A stretch of DNA of 35,856 nt from Polyangiaceae bacterium (GTDB lineage Bacteria; Myxococcota_A; Polyangia; Polyangiales; Polyangiaceae): positions 1 to 35,856 of the forward strand of contig JAQSWN010000122.1 of assembly GCA_029266615.1 (NCBI GenBank), in the 5' to 3' direction. Shown piece by piece: positions 27,044 through 35,423 of the stretch. The stretch's first letter is position 1; every line of letters begins with the position of its first letter. The notes beneath the pieces were generated by a model, which was given only the letters and a program-made list of their open reading frames with translations, made no database searches and was not told the DNA's origin. Made by a program: the position numbers and the translations under genes.

Positions 27044-27253
27044 CTACGCGTCAGCGACCGGCACCCCGATAGGGCATGTTGCCTCAGCCAACTCGTCCCG
27101 AAGCGAGTTCTTCAGTCGCTCGAGGCCGCGCACGGGTCGGTATTTTCTCTCGAGCGCGCTGAAGATCAACCCGGCTCGGAGGCTCTCATCCCAAGTCAGG
27201 CGTTCGCCGCGCGCTGCAAGCGACGCCACCACGTTCAGAGCAAGGATGGACAT
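27044..27253 (-). CDS. Possible small protein, 69 aa, unrecognised
   Basis: A small open frame fills most of the gap between the HAF-like and CBM2 hydrolase genes. Reading from ATG 27253: SILALNVVASLAARGER, then LTWDESLRAGLIFSALERKY, RPVRGLERLKNSLRDELAEA. It has helix-like periodicity and about 74% G/C at third positions, fitting a coding stretch. It lies antisense to the 5' leader of the CBM2 hydrolase gene and overlaps its start by 2 bp. It could be a small gene or a remnant; no family recognised. Confidence 0.3.
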   Translation of the reverse strand: MSILALNVVASLAARGERLTWDESLRAGLIFSALERKYRPVRGLERLKNSLRDELAEATCPIGVPVADA

Positions 27254-29318
27254 GAAAAGCGTCAGCCAGTACCTAGGGTCGTATTCGTTCCTGTTCGGGA
27301 TCGCGCTTGCCGCCGGCTGCGGCGGCGAACCCACGGAGAAGGTCGGAGCGTCGTCAGCCGCCTTGACGGGCGCAAACGGAATCCAAGCGGATGTGGTACT
27401 CGACTCGCAGTGGGGCCAGGGCTACTGCGCGCGAGTCATCGTGCGTAACGACCACCCGAGTGCCACGACTGGCAGCTGGAGCGTGGCGCTGGACGTGGGG
27501 ACCGGCACTACCTTCACCACGTGGGATGCCGTATTCAGCGGCAATACGGGGGTCTTAACCGTCACACCTCAGTCTTCCAACGCCGCGATACCGCCGTCAA
27601 CGAGCCGGCAATTCGGTGTGTGTGTCAGCACGCCGAGCCCCGCCCAGGCGCCGAGCGTCCGCGCCGTGAGCAGTGATTTGCCCCCACTGCCGTCTCAAGG
27701 CGCCCTGGTCACGGAGTACAAGTTTGCGGCCGGCATCGACCCCTTGGTGCTGGACGACCGCGCGACCGAGCTGTGGGCCTCGTTCTACCGCCCGCCAACT
27801 CTGGAAGCAGGGCGCCAGTATCCGCTCCTGGTGTTCATGCATGGCTCTCATCCGACCTGTGGCAGACAAACGGCGGAGCGGCGCATCGACAACGATCGCG
27901 ACGGTTCCTATGGCGACACGGGTGCGTGCCCAGCTACGCATCCAATCGTCGTCCCCAACCATCGCGGCTATGACTACATCGCGACCGACCTCGCGGAACG
28001 CGGTTACTTCGTGCTTTCGATCAACACCAACCGCGGCATCAACGGGCTGACGGGTGGAAGCGCGCAGGACCCGCTCCTGATCGGCGCGCGAGGCCGGTTG
28101 CTCCTGCGACACTTGGAGCGGCTGAGCCGGTGGGACTCCGGGGTCGAGGACACACCCTCGGAGCTCGGAGTCGACCTCGAAGGGCGGGTGGACTTCAGCC
28201 AGGTCGGGCTATTCGGGCACTCGCGTGGAGGCAATGGCGTGCGCTTCGCCTATGATGAGTATCGCCGCAGCGGCAGCCCCTGGCCGCAGCTGATCCAGGA
28301 GCCGGTCGGGTTTCGCGGCATCTTCGAGATTGGCCCTACGGATGAGCTGGTGAACGGGCAGCTCGTCACTCCCAGCGATGTGCCGTGGAACGTGCTCCTC
28401 CCCGCCTGCGACTGGGACCAGTCCAGCTTGCCCGGTGTGGGCGTCTTCGAGCGTACGTTGAGCTCGTCCGAGGCGACGCCTTCCTTCAAATCCTTTTACC
28501 GTGTGTGGGGAGCCAACCACAACTTCTACAATACGGAGTGGATGACTGCAGACGCCAACGGCGGCAACTACTCGGGCTGCTTCAATCATGAGCCGTTGTT
28601 CGACGCTCAAGCGCCCGGGTCCGTAGCGCAACAAGAGACGGGGCGTCGCGCCGCGGTCTCCTTCTTCACCGCCAACGTCGGTGTTGCGCGCAACGAGGCT
28701 GAAAACGCGCTGTTCGATCCCGCCTTTCCGCTCCCCGTCCCCTACCGCGTAGACCGCGGCTACCATCCCGGCTCGAGCTCGGATCTCAGCCTGCTGCTCG
28801 AAGACTTCATCAACCCGACCGGCACCAGCTCGTACGAGCTGGCGAACGACACCGGCGGCGCGCTCACGGTGAGTCACGCGGGGCGGCGGGCGTCCGTTAC
28901 CAACATCGTCGCGAGCCCAGGCACGTTCTTTCAGACCAACTTCGCGCCAGTTGGGAGCGGCTTCGACCTCACGAGCTATGATTTTCTCGACGTGCGCGCC
29001 GATCGTTGGGGAGACTTCACCGTACCGGGCGTCGTGGGCTTCGGTGTCGAGCTCGTGAACGAGGACGATAGCCGCTCGAGCGCCGTGGCCATCGACCCCT
29101 ACCTGGTGCTCGGGCCACCGCCGCGCGCCAACACGACGTTGCCCACCGCGCGCGTCCCGCTCTCCGCTTTCGTCGGGGCTCAGCTGGGCGCGATTCGCGC
29201 GGTTCGATTCACGTTCACGACGCCCTATCCAGAGGGTCTTGGCGTCATGCTCGCCAACGTTCGTGCGACTCGCCTGACGACCCCTGCTCCGGCCGCGCTT
29301 CTTCGTTCGGGCGGCTAG
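27252..29318 (+). CDS. CBM2-linked alpha/beta hydrolase lipoprotein
   Basis: The start at ATG 27252 has AAGGA at 5-bp spacing; 27246 and 27024 are alternative in-frame starts without better context. 688 aa. Lipobox ALAAGC. Residues about 40-120 resemble a family 2 carbohydrate-binding module (QWGQGYCARVIVRN, TTGSWSVALDV, TTWDAVFSG). A hydrolase domain follows with ASFYRPPTL, LLVFMHGSHP, nucleophile elbow GHSRGG (Ser324), and a likely His in ANHNFY. The last 150 residues look like a jelly-roll domain (LTSYDFLDVRADRW, ARVPLSAFVG, IRAVRFTFTTPYPEG). The module order suggests a hydrolase of cellulose-associated esters or polyesters such as cutin-like polymers; the substrate is inferred, not shown. 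Confidence 0.8.
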   Translation: MKSVSQYLGSYSFLFGIALAAGCGGEPTEKVGASSAALTGANGIQADVVLDSQWGQGYCARVIVRNDHPSATTGSWSVALDVGTGTTFTTWDAVFSGNTGVLTVTPQSSNAAIPPSTSRQFGVCVSTPSPAQAPSVRAVSSDLPPLPSQGALVTEYKFAAGIDPLVLDDRATELWASFYRPPTLEAGRQYPLLVFMHGSHPTCGRQTAERRIDNDRDGSYGDTGACPATHPIVVPNHRGYDYIATDLAERGYFVLSINTNRGINGLTGGSAQDPLLIGARGRLLLRHLERLSRWDSGVEDTPSELGVDLEGRVDFSQVGLFGHSRGGNGVRFAYDEYRRSGSPWPQLIQEPVGFRGIFEIGPTDELVNGQLVTPSDVPWNVLLPACDWDQSSLPGVGVFERTLSSSEATPSFKSFYRVWGANHNFYNTEWMTADANGGNYSGCFNHEPLFDAQAPGSVAQQETGRRAAVSFFTANVGVARNEAENALFDPAFPLPVPYRVDRGYHPGSSSDLSLLLEDFINPTGTSSYELANDTGGALTVSHAGRRASVTNIVASPGTFFQTNFAPVGSGFDLTSYDFLDVRADRWGDFTVPGVVGFGVELVNEDDSRSSAVAIDPYLVLGPPPRANTTLPTARVPLSAFVGAQLGAIRAVRFTFTTPYPEGLGVMLANVRATRLTTPAPAALLRSGG

Positions 29319-29337
29319 GGCCGTTGCCGTTAACCCT

Positions 29338-29377
29338 CCCCCGTGCGCAGGCTGCCGACGCCCGAGCGCACGCGGGG
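29338..29377 (+). terminator. Terminator-like hairpin after the CBM2 hydrolase gene
   Basis: Left arm CCCCCGTGCGC (29338-29348) and right arm GCGCACGCGGGG (29366-29377) pair over about 11 bp with one bulged base, 20 bp past the stop. No T-run follows. The rest of the 252-bp gap to the next gene shows no gene I can support. Confidence 0.45.
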
Positions 29378-29570
29378 CAGGGCGAGGGGGCGGTCGGGGC
29401 GGGGCGCCATCATGCCTCGACGCGGTACAGCAACGAGACGGTTTGTCGGGGCCTGGGCGAGGCAAACCGGAGAATCCGAAAATCGATCGCGGTGGTGTCG
29501 ATTCGGTCGGGCTCGCTCGTCGCCCCATCAGGCGAGCCTGTCTCGCTAACCAACCCGAAGAGGAAGCACC

Positions 29571-30188
29571 ATGGCTAAGCTCACTGTCACCACGTTTTTG
29601 ACCCTCGATGGCATCATGCAGGCGCCAGGCGGCCCACCGGAAGACACGAGTGGTGGCTTCGAACACGGCGGCTGGCTCGTGCCGCACTTCGACGCCGAGC
29701 TGGGGCAGTTCATGACGCAGATTTTCGAGCGCGCCGACGCGTTCCTGCTGGGCCGAGGCACCTACCAGATCTTCGCCGGGCACTGGCCGCGTATGACCGA
29801 TCCCCACGATCCCATCGCCACACGCCTCAATCAGCTTCCGAAGCACGTAGCATCCCGCACCCTCGCGCAAGCAACGTGGAACAACTCCACTCTCGTGCGT
29901 GACGCCGCGGCCGAGGTAGGAGAGCTCAAACGCCGCTACTCGCGAGAGCTCCAAGTCCACGGCAGTGCGGGTCTCGCTCAGACCTTGCTCCAGCACGACC
30001 TGGTGGACGAGCTGAACCTCATGTTCTTTCCGCTCGTGCTCGGCGTCGGCAAGCGGCTGTTCGGCCCGGGTACGGTGCCGACCAGCTTGGAGCTTCAGTC
30101 CTCGCGAGCAACGACCCAGGGCGTCACCATGACCACGTACCATCGTAAAGGGCGCCCCCAGTACGGGTCGTTCATGCTCGAGCCCTAG
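29571..30188 (+). CDS. RibD C-terminal/dihydrofolate-reductase-like protein
   Basis: 205 aa, with a good ribosome site (GAGGAAG) 6 bp before the ATG. TTFLTLDGIMQAPGG at the start, FLLGRGTYQIF, VHGSAGLAQTLLQHDLVDEL and LGVGKRLFG are the signature strands and loops of the RibD-C/DHFR-like family (YwjB/YyaP type). These small proteins bind NADPH; most have no proven substrate and are not true folate reductases. Cytoplasmic, no signal. No riboflavin or folate genes are nearby, so a general NADPH-dependent reductase role is the safest call. Followed by the best intrinsic-terminator-like structure in the window. Confidence 0.85.
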   Translation: MAKLTVTTFLTLDGIMQAPGGPPEDTSGGFEHGGWLVPHFDAELGQFMTQIFERADAFLLGRGTYQIFAGHWPRMTDPHDPIATRLNQLPKHVASRTLAQATWNNSTLVRDAAAEVGELKRRYSRELQVHGSAGLAQTLLQHDLVDELNLMFFPLVLGVGKRLFGPGTVPTSLELQSSRATTQGVTMTTYHRKGRPQYGSFMLEP

Positions 30189-30208
30189 GCGCTTCCGGCG
30201 GGGACGCC

Positions 30209-30252
30209 GCTGGACTCGACGCCGGCGAGCCAGCACGCCTTCGAGGTTTTTT
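30209..30252 (+). terminator. Intrinsic-terminator-like hairpin with T6 tract
   Basis: Stem GCTGG(A)CTCG / CGAGCCAGC (30209-30234, one bulged base, 7-nt loop), then 12 nt later a run of six T (30247-30252). The T-run spacing is longer than ideal, but this is the only hairpin plus T-tract combination I see. It lies 20 bp after the reductase stop. Confidence 0.45.
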
Positions 30253-30296
30253 CTCCGGGCCATGAAGGGATCGCCTCGGCCGCGCGAAGGACAGAC

Positions 30297-31382
30297 GTGG
30301 TAGTCGTTTCGCGGTCGAGGGTTCGAGCTCCGAAGCTCGTATTGAGCTCACTTCTGGGGCTCATCTCAACTTTAACGGCCGCCCTTGCGAGTGCGGCCGT
30401 GGGCATGCGGGTCGGACCGCAGGGGGGAGTTGCGTTCAGCGACGACGCGGACCCGTACGTCGGTCTGGCGCTCCGGTTGACGGCTCCCAGCAGCCCGCTA
30501 ACGCTCCAACCGACGTTCGACTACGTCTTCGACGAAACCCGAACGCTCTACCACGCTGGCGGCAACTTGCTTTACGAGCTGCCCGTGGCGTTCCGTCTGA
30601 AGCCGTATTTAGGTGTCGGCGCGCGCTTCAGTGCTTTCGCGCTGAATCAAGAGTCAGCCACCATCGACAGTGAAGGCTACCGTCTCGGCATGAATCTGCT
30701 CGCGGGGGCGAGGCTCCAGCTGCTCTGGGTGTCGCCGTTCGTCCAAGTAACGAAGGGCGTCGGCGAGCTGGACGCGCTGGCGGTCGGTGGCGGGGTCGAG
30801 CTCACGGTGCGCGAGGAGAGCGGAGCGCGTGCTGCGCCCCAGCCGATGAGCTTCGCGGCGACGCCCTACCTAGCGAACAACGTAGCGGGAGACGTGCAGT
30901 CCGGACGCCTCGGCATGGGCCTTTCGCTCGCGCTGTTTCCTTGGAAATACGTCGGTTTCGAGCTCGACGGCCAGCTCCATGGCCACTTCTTCCGCGACGA
31001 GGACGTGGCTGATTTGGTTCCCGAAGGCGTGGACCTGAATACGGCCGCGGCCCTGGTATCGGCGAGCGGTGTGGTTCGGTACTGCGCGAGCGGCACGTCT
31101 TACGGCACCTGGTGCCCCTACGTGACCGCCGGCGCGGGTGCGATTCATGCGTGGTTCGACGGAGTCGGTCGCGAACCTGGCACCACCTCGACCTCACGGT
31201 CGCAGACCAACCCGGCGCTCAGCGCGGGCGTCGGCATCAGCCACTCGTTCACGGACAACGTCGGCCTGCGTGTGGATGGGCGCTACTTCCGCGCGCTGGT
31301 CGATGAAAGGGCGAGCGACGGTGGCTACTTCGAAGATTATGGATTCCTCCGACTGTCCGCGGGTGTCTCGGTCGGCTTCTAA
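30297..31382 (+). CDS. Outer-membrane beta-barrel protein, apparently duplicated
   Basis: GTG start with AAGGA at 5-bp spacing. 361 aa. Signal peptide LVLSSLLGLISTLTAALASA. The mature chain alternates hydrophobic/polar strands separated by turns, as in an 8-strand barrel: LTLQPTFDYVFDETRTLY, LKPYLGVGARFSAF, LLAGARLQLLWVSPFVQV. A second set begins near residue 187 (ATPYLANNVAGDVQSGRLG) with YVGFELDGQLHGHF, ISHSFTDNVGLRVDGRYF and the terminal LSAGVSVGF (Phe last residue, as BamA-inserted proteins usually have). Either two tandem small barrels or one larger barrel. The role is unknown. Converges on the Ig-like lipoprotein gene with only 30 bp between. Confidence 0.72.
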   Translation: MVVVSRSRVRAPKLVLSSLLGLISTLTAALASAAVGMRVGPQGGVAFSDDADPYVGLALRLTAPSSPLTLQPTFDYVFDETRTLYHAGGNLLYELPVAFRLKPYLGVGARFSAFALNQESATIDSEGYRLGMNLLAGARLQLLWVSPFVQVTKGVGELDALAVGGGVELTVREESGARAAPQPMSFAATPYLANNVAGDVQSGRLGMGLSLALFPWKYVGFELDGQLHGHFFRDEDVADLVPEGVDLNTAAALVSASGVVRYCASGTSYGTWCPYVTAGAGAIHAWFDGVGREPGTTSTSRSQTNPALSAGVGISHSFTDNVGLRVDGRYFRALVDERASDGGYFEDYGFLRLSAGVSVGF

Positions 31383-31412
31383 TGCGCGCCCGGGTGTCGT
31401 CCCGCGTTGCTC

Positions 31413-33593
31413 TCAGTCGGTGCAGTAGTGCACGGTCATGACGACAGAGTCCACTTCGGGCGCGGCCGCACCGGTGCTGCTCGCGTGCGCCACGCTGAGC
31501 TCCGCTCCGAGCTCTCCGGAGTTGACGTCCTCCGCGAGGAGCTCCGCGCTCCAACGGTCGCTTGGGCCCCCGTAGCTCGCGGTCGTGCGCGTGATCGGCC
31601 AAAAGTCCGCGGACGCACGATTCGTCCCCATGAGTTGCGCGCCCTTTCGTAAAAAAACGGCGGTGTCTTGCAGTTGGTCGGCGGAGGTCGCGCTGCGCTT
31701 CACGTCCAACGTGATGCCGCTGATCGCTGCGCCGTCCGGCACCAATCCCGCAAAGCCATTCAGCAACAGGCTGCCGCTCGAGCGCTGGTCGCTGAGGAGC
31801 GACGTCGTCGCGACGGCCCCGTCATCCGCGAGCGCGTTGTTGACGCTCGACCAGGCGACCTCGTTCGTCGTGGTCTCGAGCTTGGTGGCGGCTCGCTGCT
31901 CCTCGGCCTCGTCCGCGCCGAAGTACACGCGGAGCCGAACCGCATCGACTTGCACGCTCCCGGCCATGGGCACGCCTTGGCCCATCACCTGAAGCTGAGC
32001 GCTGAACGCAGCCGAGGTCACCTGCTCGTTCGTGAGCCCCCAGGTAGTTCCCGGGCCACCGTAGCTCACGTACCCGAGCGTGAACGGCAGCTGGTTCTTC
32101 GTTTCCGTTCCCGTGCCCGCCTTGACACTGGAGTTGACGAGCGCCAGCCCCGGCGACCCTGCCTGGCGAACTTCGAGCGCGAAGCCGCTAGGGACCGCGC
32201 CATTGGCCAGCGTGGCGCCGAACCCGCTGAAGCTGAGCGGCTTCGAGCTCACGGGCATGTTGCCGGCCGGAATACTGAACGTCGCGGAGACACTGTTCTC
32301 GGTCACGGCGGCGGCCGCATTGAGCCAATCCGAGCCCGTTCCGCTGGCAGACACCTTCGTGGCGTTGAAGACGGTAGAAGTGACGGCCGCGTAGTAGACG
32401 ACGACCTCCACATTCTCGATGATCGCATCCGCGGCCTCCTCCCCAGCATTCTCTACCCCGAGCGCAACGCGGAGCTGAGCGCTGTTCACGACCGCAGTCG
32501 TGATGGTTTGACCCCAATTGTCGGTAGGCCCGCCGTACACGGACGTCACGCTGCCTTCGGTCCAGGACTCGCTCCTCGGCTCCTTGATGCGTGCCGCGGG
32601 CGCGTAGAGAGCAACCCGTTGATCTCGAATCGCGCCGGGAATGCTGGCGCGTCGGGTAATTCGCACTTCGAGCCCCTGCACTTCACTCTCGGGCAGTGAG
32701 TAGCCGAAGCTGTGTGACACGAACAGGGCGCTGCGCTTGGCGGGCCCAATCGCCACCGAGGTCGTCGGGAACCCACTTCCGGTGAAGGTCCAATTCACGC
32801 CACTCGCCGCGTTGCTGGCCGAGCTGGCGCTGACTGGCTCACTCGCCAGCGGCTCGGCGCAAGTGACATCGTTCGTCTCCTCGCTACTAGCGCTGAAGCT
32901 CTCGTCCTCGACGCTCACTGTCTCCACCACTTTGAGACGCGCTCCCAGGTCGGCGATGTCTGGGGTGTAGGACGTGCCGGTCGCGCCCGCGATGTCCGTG
33001 CAATCATCGTCGACGCAGCGCTGCCATTGATACGTCGGCGAGAGCTCGTCGTCGCTGCGCCAGGAGCCGGCCGTTACCTCGAGCGCGCGGAAAACGAACG
33101 CTTCGCCGAGCACCGGCGGTTCCTTGTTGACGACCTTACCTGCGGCCACGACCACTTCGGTAGAGGGCGAGACGGCTTGAGTGACGCCTTCCTCGTCCGT
33201 GGCGGTCACCTTGATGCGCATTCGGTAGCCCACGTCCTTCGCGGCAACGGTGTAGTCGCCGCCGTCCTCCGCCACGGCCGCCGTTTGACAGGTTCCCTCG
33301 GCACAGCGCTGCCAGACCCCTTCTAGGGTGGCTCCGCTGCTGTACTTACCTAAAGAGGCGGTGAGGACCGCTCCTTCGATCGCATCCCCCTCGATGCTCG
33401 GCGCTTGCCGGACCTCCGGGCCCGCCTCGCCGTCCGGATCCATGAGGTCGTCTTCGTCTTCGCCTTGGGCTCCGCCGGCGCCGGGACCGCCCTCCGCCCC
33501 GCCCGCTCCGCCCGAAGTCGTATCTGGGCCCGGGACAGACGATGGACCATTTGAGCTGCACGCGACGAAGAATAACGGAACCCACCAGCGCAT
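31413..33593 (-). CDS. Surface lipoprotein with two Ig-like and three tandem repeat domains
   Basis: ATG 33593 opens on MRWWVPLFFVACSS, a short lipoprotein signal; the frame continues to 33863 but that part lacks any signal. 726 aa. After a Gly/Asp/Glu-rich linker come two Ig-like modules of the WQRC type (LEGVWQRCAEGTC and SPTYQWQRCVDDDC). Three tandem units of about 140 residues follow, each containing YGGP-x3-W (SVYGGPTDNWG, VSYGGPGTTWG, ASYGGPSDRWS), then a Val-Asn-Ser or similar plus L-x-x-x-L-x-V strand, and closing in a V-x-V-Y-Y/F-like strand (VEVVVYYA, VRLRVYFG, VVMTVHYC). An adhesin or surface-layer role is the most natural inference; no catalytic motif. Confidence 0.78.
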   Translation of the reverse strand: MRWWVPLFFVACSSNGPSSVPGPDTTSGGAGGAEGGPGAGGAQGEDEDDLMDPDGEAGPEVRQAPSIEGDAIEGAVLTASLGKYSSGATLEGVWQRCAEGTCQTAAVAEDGGDYTVAAKDVGYRMRIKVTATDEEGVTQAVSPSTEVVVAAGKVVNKEPPVLGEAFVFRALEVTAGSWRSDDELSPTYQWQRCVDDDCTDIAGATGTSYTPDIADLGARLKVVETVSVEDESFSASSEETNDVTCAEPLASEPVSASSASNAASGVNWTFTGSGFPTTSVAIGPAKRSALFVSHSFGYSLPESEVQGLEVRITRRASIPGAIRDQRVALYAPAARIKEPRSESWTEGSVTSVYGGPTDNWGQTITTAVVNSAQLRVALGVENAGEEAADAIIENVEVVVYYAAVTSTVFNATKVSASGTGSDWLNAAAAVTENSVSATFSIPAGNMPVSSKPLSFSGFGATLANGAVPSGFALEVRQAGSPGLALVNSSVKAGTGTETKNQLPFTLGYVSYGGPGTTWGLTNEQVTSAAFSAQLQVMGQGVPMAGSVQVDAVRLRVYFGADEAEEQRAATKLETTTNEVAWSSVNNALADDGAVATTSLLSDQRSSGSLLLNGFAGLVPDGAAISGITLDVKRSATSADQLQDTAVFLRKGAQLMGTNRASADFWPITRTTASYGGPSDRWSAELLAEDVNSGELGAELSVAHASSTGAAAPEVDSVVMTVHYCTD

Positions 33594-33894
33594 TGACGCT
33601 ACTGAAGCACGATTCGCTTCCCGAGCGGACAACACTTGCGAGGTTGCAGCCCCGTTCCTCGCAAGCTTCTCCCACCTTGTCATACGCTCTGGCACCCTTG
33701 GGATCCGTCCATGAAGGAACTGCCATCTCATCGGCGGCGCTCCCCATCCGAAGGCATTGCTGCGGCAGACAGCGACTGCGTGGACGACTTGCCCATGCCC
33801 GTAGACGTGATGCGGCCGAGCGCGCCCGCGCGCGCGGCCAGCGAAGCCGGGCGCTGGTTGCACCGCTCCACGGAGCAGCCGATACTGCGCGGCT
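33594..33894. other. Divergent intergenic region, 301 bp
   Basis: Lies between the Ig-like lipoprotein (minus) and the Gln/Tyr/Pro-repeat protein (plus), so both promoters should be here. Open frames crossing it, such as one from 33711 on the plus strand, are basic, Pro/Ser-rich and show no recognisable fold, so no gene is called. No strong inverted repeat was found. Confidence 0.5.
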
Positions 33895-34809
33895 ATGCAA
33901 CCAGGCGGATTCGGCGGACCCGGTAATGGTCAACCACCAGGCGGATATCCCCCGGGGTACCCAGGTGCACCGGTGCAACCCGGCGCGCAACCCCAGCAGC
34001 ACGCGTACGGCGCTCCACAGCCACAATACGGGACTCCGCAGCAGCCGCACGGCGCGCCGCAACAACCCTACGGTGCTCCGCCGCAGCAGCCTCAGTACGG
34101 TGCTCCGCCGCAGCAAGCTCAGTACGGTGCTCCGCCGCAGCAAGCTCAGTACGGTGCTCCGCCGCAGCAGTATGGCGTCCCGCAACAGCCTTACGGCGCT
34201 CCTCCCCAGCAGCAATACGGAACCTCCGGGCTACAACAGTACGGCGCTCCCTCACCCGGCGCATACGGTGTACCTCCCGGCATGGGCATGGCCCCGGCCG
34301 CTGGCAACTCGTTCGGTCAGGCGCAATCCGCGCTCGCCGGCGCGGGCGGCATGATGAAGCTGATGAAGTATGGCTTCATCGCCATCGGCGGCCTTTGCGT
34401 GCTGCTCGGCTTGGTGCTCGTGTTCGCGGTCGACGCCTTCACCGGCATCTCGATCGCGTTCACCGGTGCGGTGTTCGTGGTGGTGGCGCTCGCGGTGCTG
34501 CCACGCTTCTCCGGCATGCTCGGGCAAGCTACCGCGATGGTCGACGGGTTCGCGGCGAAAGAGCAGCTCGCGCAAACGGGCATCCCGGCCATGGGGCGCC
34601 TGCTCAGCGTCCAGCAAACGGGTCGCCTCGTGAACTACAACCCCGAAATTCAGGCCGTCGTAGAAGTACAGCACCCGCAGCTTGGCTCCTACCAGACGCA
34701 GACCACGGCCATCGTTCCGCAAATCGCGATTCCCCGAGCGCAACCAGGAGCCTCCGTGCAGGTGCGGGTCAGTCCTCAGAATCAGCATGAAATCGCGCTG
34801 ATTTTCTGA
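33895..34809 (+). CDS. Gln/Tyr/Pro-repeat membrane protein
   Basis: 304 aa. The N-terminal 145 residues are low complexity: PGGYPPGYPGAP then about ten units of QYGAPPQQ type. There are three tandem copies of a 27-bp unit at 34084-34164, the last two identical. Two membrane helices follow (about residues 160-180, GFIAIGGLCVLLGLVLVF, and 184-203, GISIAFTGAVFVVVALAVL). A C-terminal cytoplasmic-looking domain comes next: KEQLAQTGIPAMGRLLSV, LVNYNPEIQAVVEVQHP, IAIPRAQPGASVQVRVSP. The C-terminal domain recurs in myxobacterial membrane proteins of unknown role. The N-terminal repeats probably vary in copy number between strains. ATG 33895 is used; no clear Shine-Dalgarno. Confidence 0.75.
   Translation: MQPGGFGGPGNGQPPGGYPPGYPGAPVQPGAQPQQHAYGAPQPQYGTPQQPHGAPQQPYGAPPQQPQYGAPPQQAQYGAPPQQAQYGAPPQQYGVPQQPYGAPPQQQYGTSGLQQYGAPSPGAYGVPPGMGMAPAAGNSFGQAQSALAGAGGMMKLMKYGFIAIGGLCVLLGLVLVFAVDAFTGISIAFTGAVFVVVALAVLPRFSGMLGQATAMVDGFAAKEQLAQTGIPAMGRLLSVQQTGRLVNYNPEIQAVVEVQHPQLGSYQTQTTAIVPQIAIPRAQPGASVQVRVSPQNQHEIALIF
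34084..34164 (+). repeat. 27-bp tandem repeat, three copies, inside the repeat-protein gene
   Basis: Copies at 34084-34110, 34111-34137 and 34138-34164. Copies 2 and 3 are identical; copy 1 differs at two positions. Each encodes nine residues of the QYGAPPQQ(A/P) type, so copy-number change keeps the frame. Confidence 0.85.
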
Positions 34810-34853
34810 ATGCGCCAGGCACGAGGTCGCGGTTGATGGGCGCGCTGCGTTAG

Positions 34854-34887
34854 CCTCGCGTCCACGGCGATCACCGCGTGAGCGAGG
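34854..34887. terminator. Stem-loop between convergent genes
   Basis: CCTCGC / GCGAGG outer stem with an inner CACG / CGTG pairing, between the stop at 34809 and the opposite stop at 34907. A smaller GTGTG / CACAC hairpin follows at 34889-34905. No T-run. Confidence 0.4.
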
Positions 34888-34906
34888 GGTGTGGTCGGAT
34901 CACACG

Positions 34907-35374
34907 CTACATGTCGGTCGCGTGAAGCTCCAGCTCGGCGAGCGCGCTCCGCGACGTGTCGGCGTGCCGCACGAGCAAATCCGCCAGGGAGAGCTGAAGG
35001 TCGATTTTGCGACGGATGAAGCGAGCTTGAGCCACGCGATCCGCGCGCGACGGATCGTGCGGCGCGGCAGGCTGGTCCGCCATCGAGCGCATGATGGCGG
35101 CGGCACGCTCGGCGGCGGCCGCAATGTTGCGATACTCACGCGCGACGTGGGTGAGACAGTCGTGCTCCGCGGCTGCTTCCGGCGTAGCGGTGCCTACCCA
35201 CTTGGCATGGGCGACCATGTTGGTGGCCACGTGCTCCCAGAGCTCGGCCAATAGCTCCGGAACCTCCGCATCCTCCGCTAACTCTTGCCCGCACGTCATT
35301 TCGTCCACCGGCATTCCCTCATCTTCCCTCGTTGGCGACGATTTGAGTGAGCGAGTTCCGTCGCGTGCTGTCAC
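34907..35374 (-). CDS. Small helical protein, unknown function
   Basis: 155 aa, with a possible later start at ATG 35314 (135 aa). Acidic and rich in Ala, Glu, His and Leu: ELLAELWEHVATNMVAHAK, REYRNIAAAAERAAAIM and RKIDLQLSLADLLVRHAD form three or four amphipathic helices. Two Cys are present (MTCGQ and EHDCLTH), the second near several His. No signal peptide, no known fold recognised. Cytoplasmic by default. It is divergent from the lipoprotein gene at the window edge and converges on the repeat-protein gene. Confidence 0.6.
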   Translation of the reverse strand: MTARDGTRSLKSSPTREDEGMPVDEMTCGQELAEDAEVPELLAELWEHVATNMVAHAKWVGTATPEAAAEHDCLTHVAREYRNIAAAAERAAAIMRSMADQPAAPHDPSRADRVAQARFIRRKIDLQLSLADLLVRHADTSRSALAELELHATDM

Positions 35375-35423
35375 TCACCTAGTAGTTGTTGTCGTGCGTC
35401 GAGCTGACTCAGAAATGACGGAC

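Noticed and set aside
29343..29549. 68-codon open frame before the reductase
   Set aside because: Arg-rich, no homology recognised, and it contains the hairpin after the hydrolase gene.
28209..30263. 684-codon open frame on the minus strand
   Set aside because: It runs antisense to the CBM2 hydrolase and reductase genes, is Arg/Val/Gly-rich without any domain, and is a typical high-GC shadow frame.
33594..33863. 90-codon upstream extension of the Ig-like lipoprotein
   Set aside because: No signal peptide or domain; the lipoprotein signal begins at 33593.
33711..33926. Possible small gene in the divergent gap
   Set aside because: Basic, Pro/Ser-rich product with no ribosome site; overlaps the next gene in another frame.
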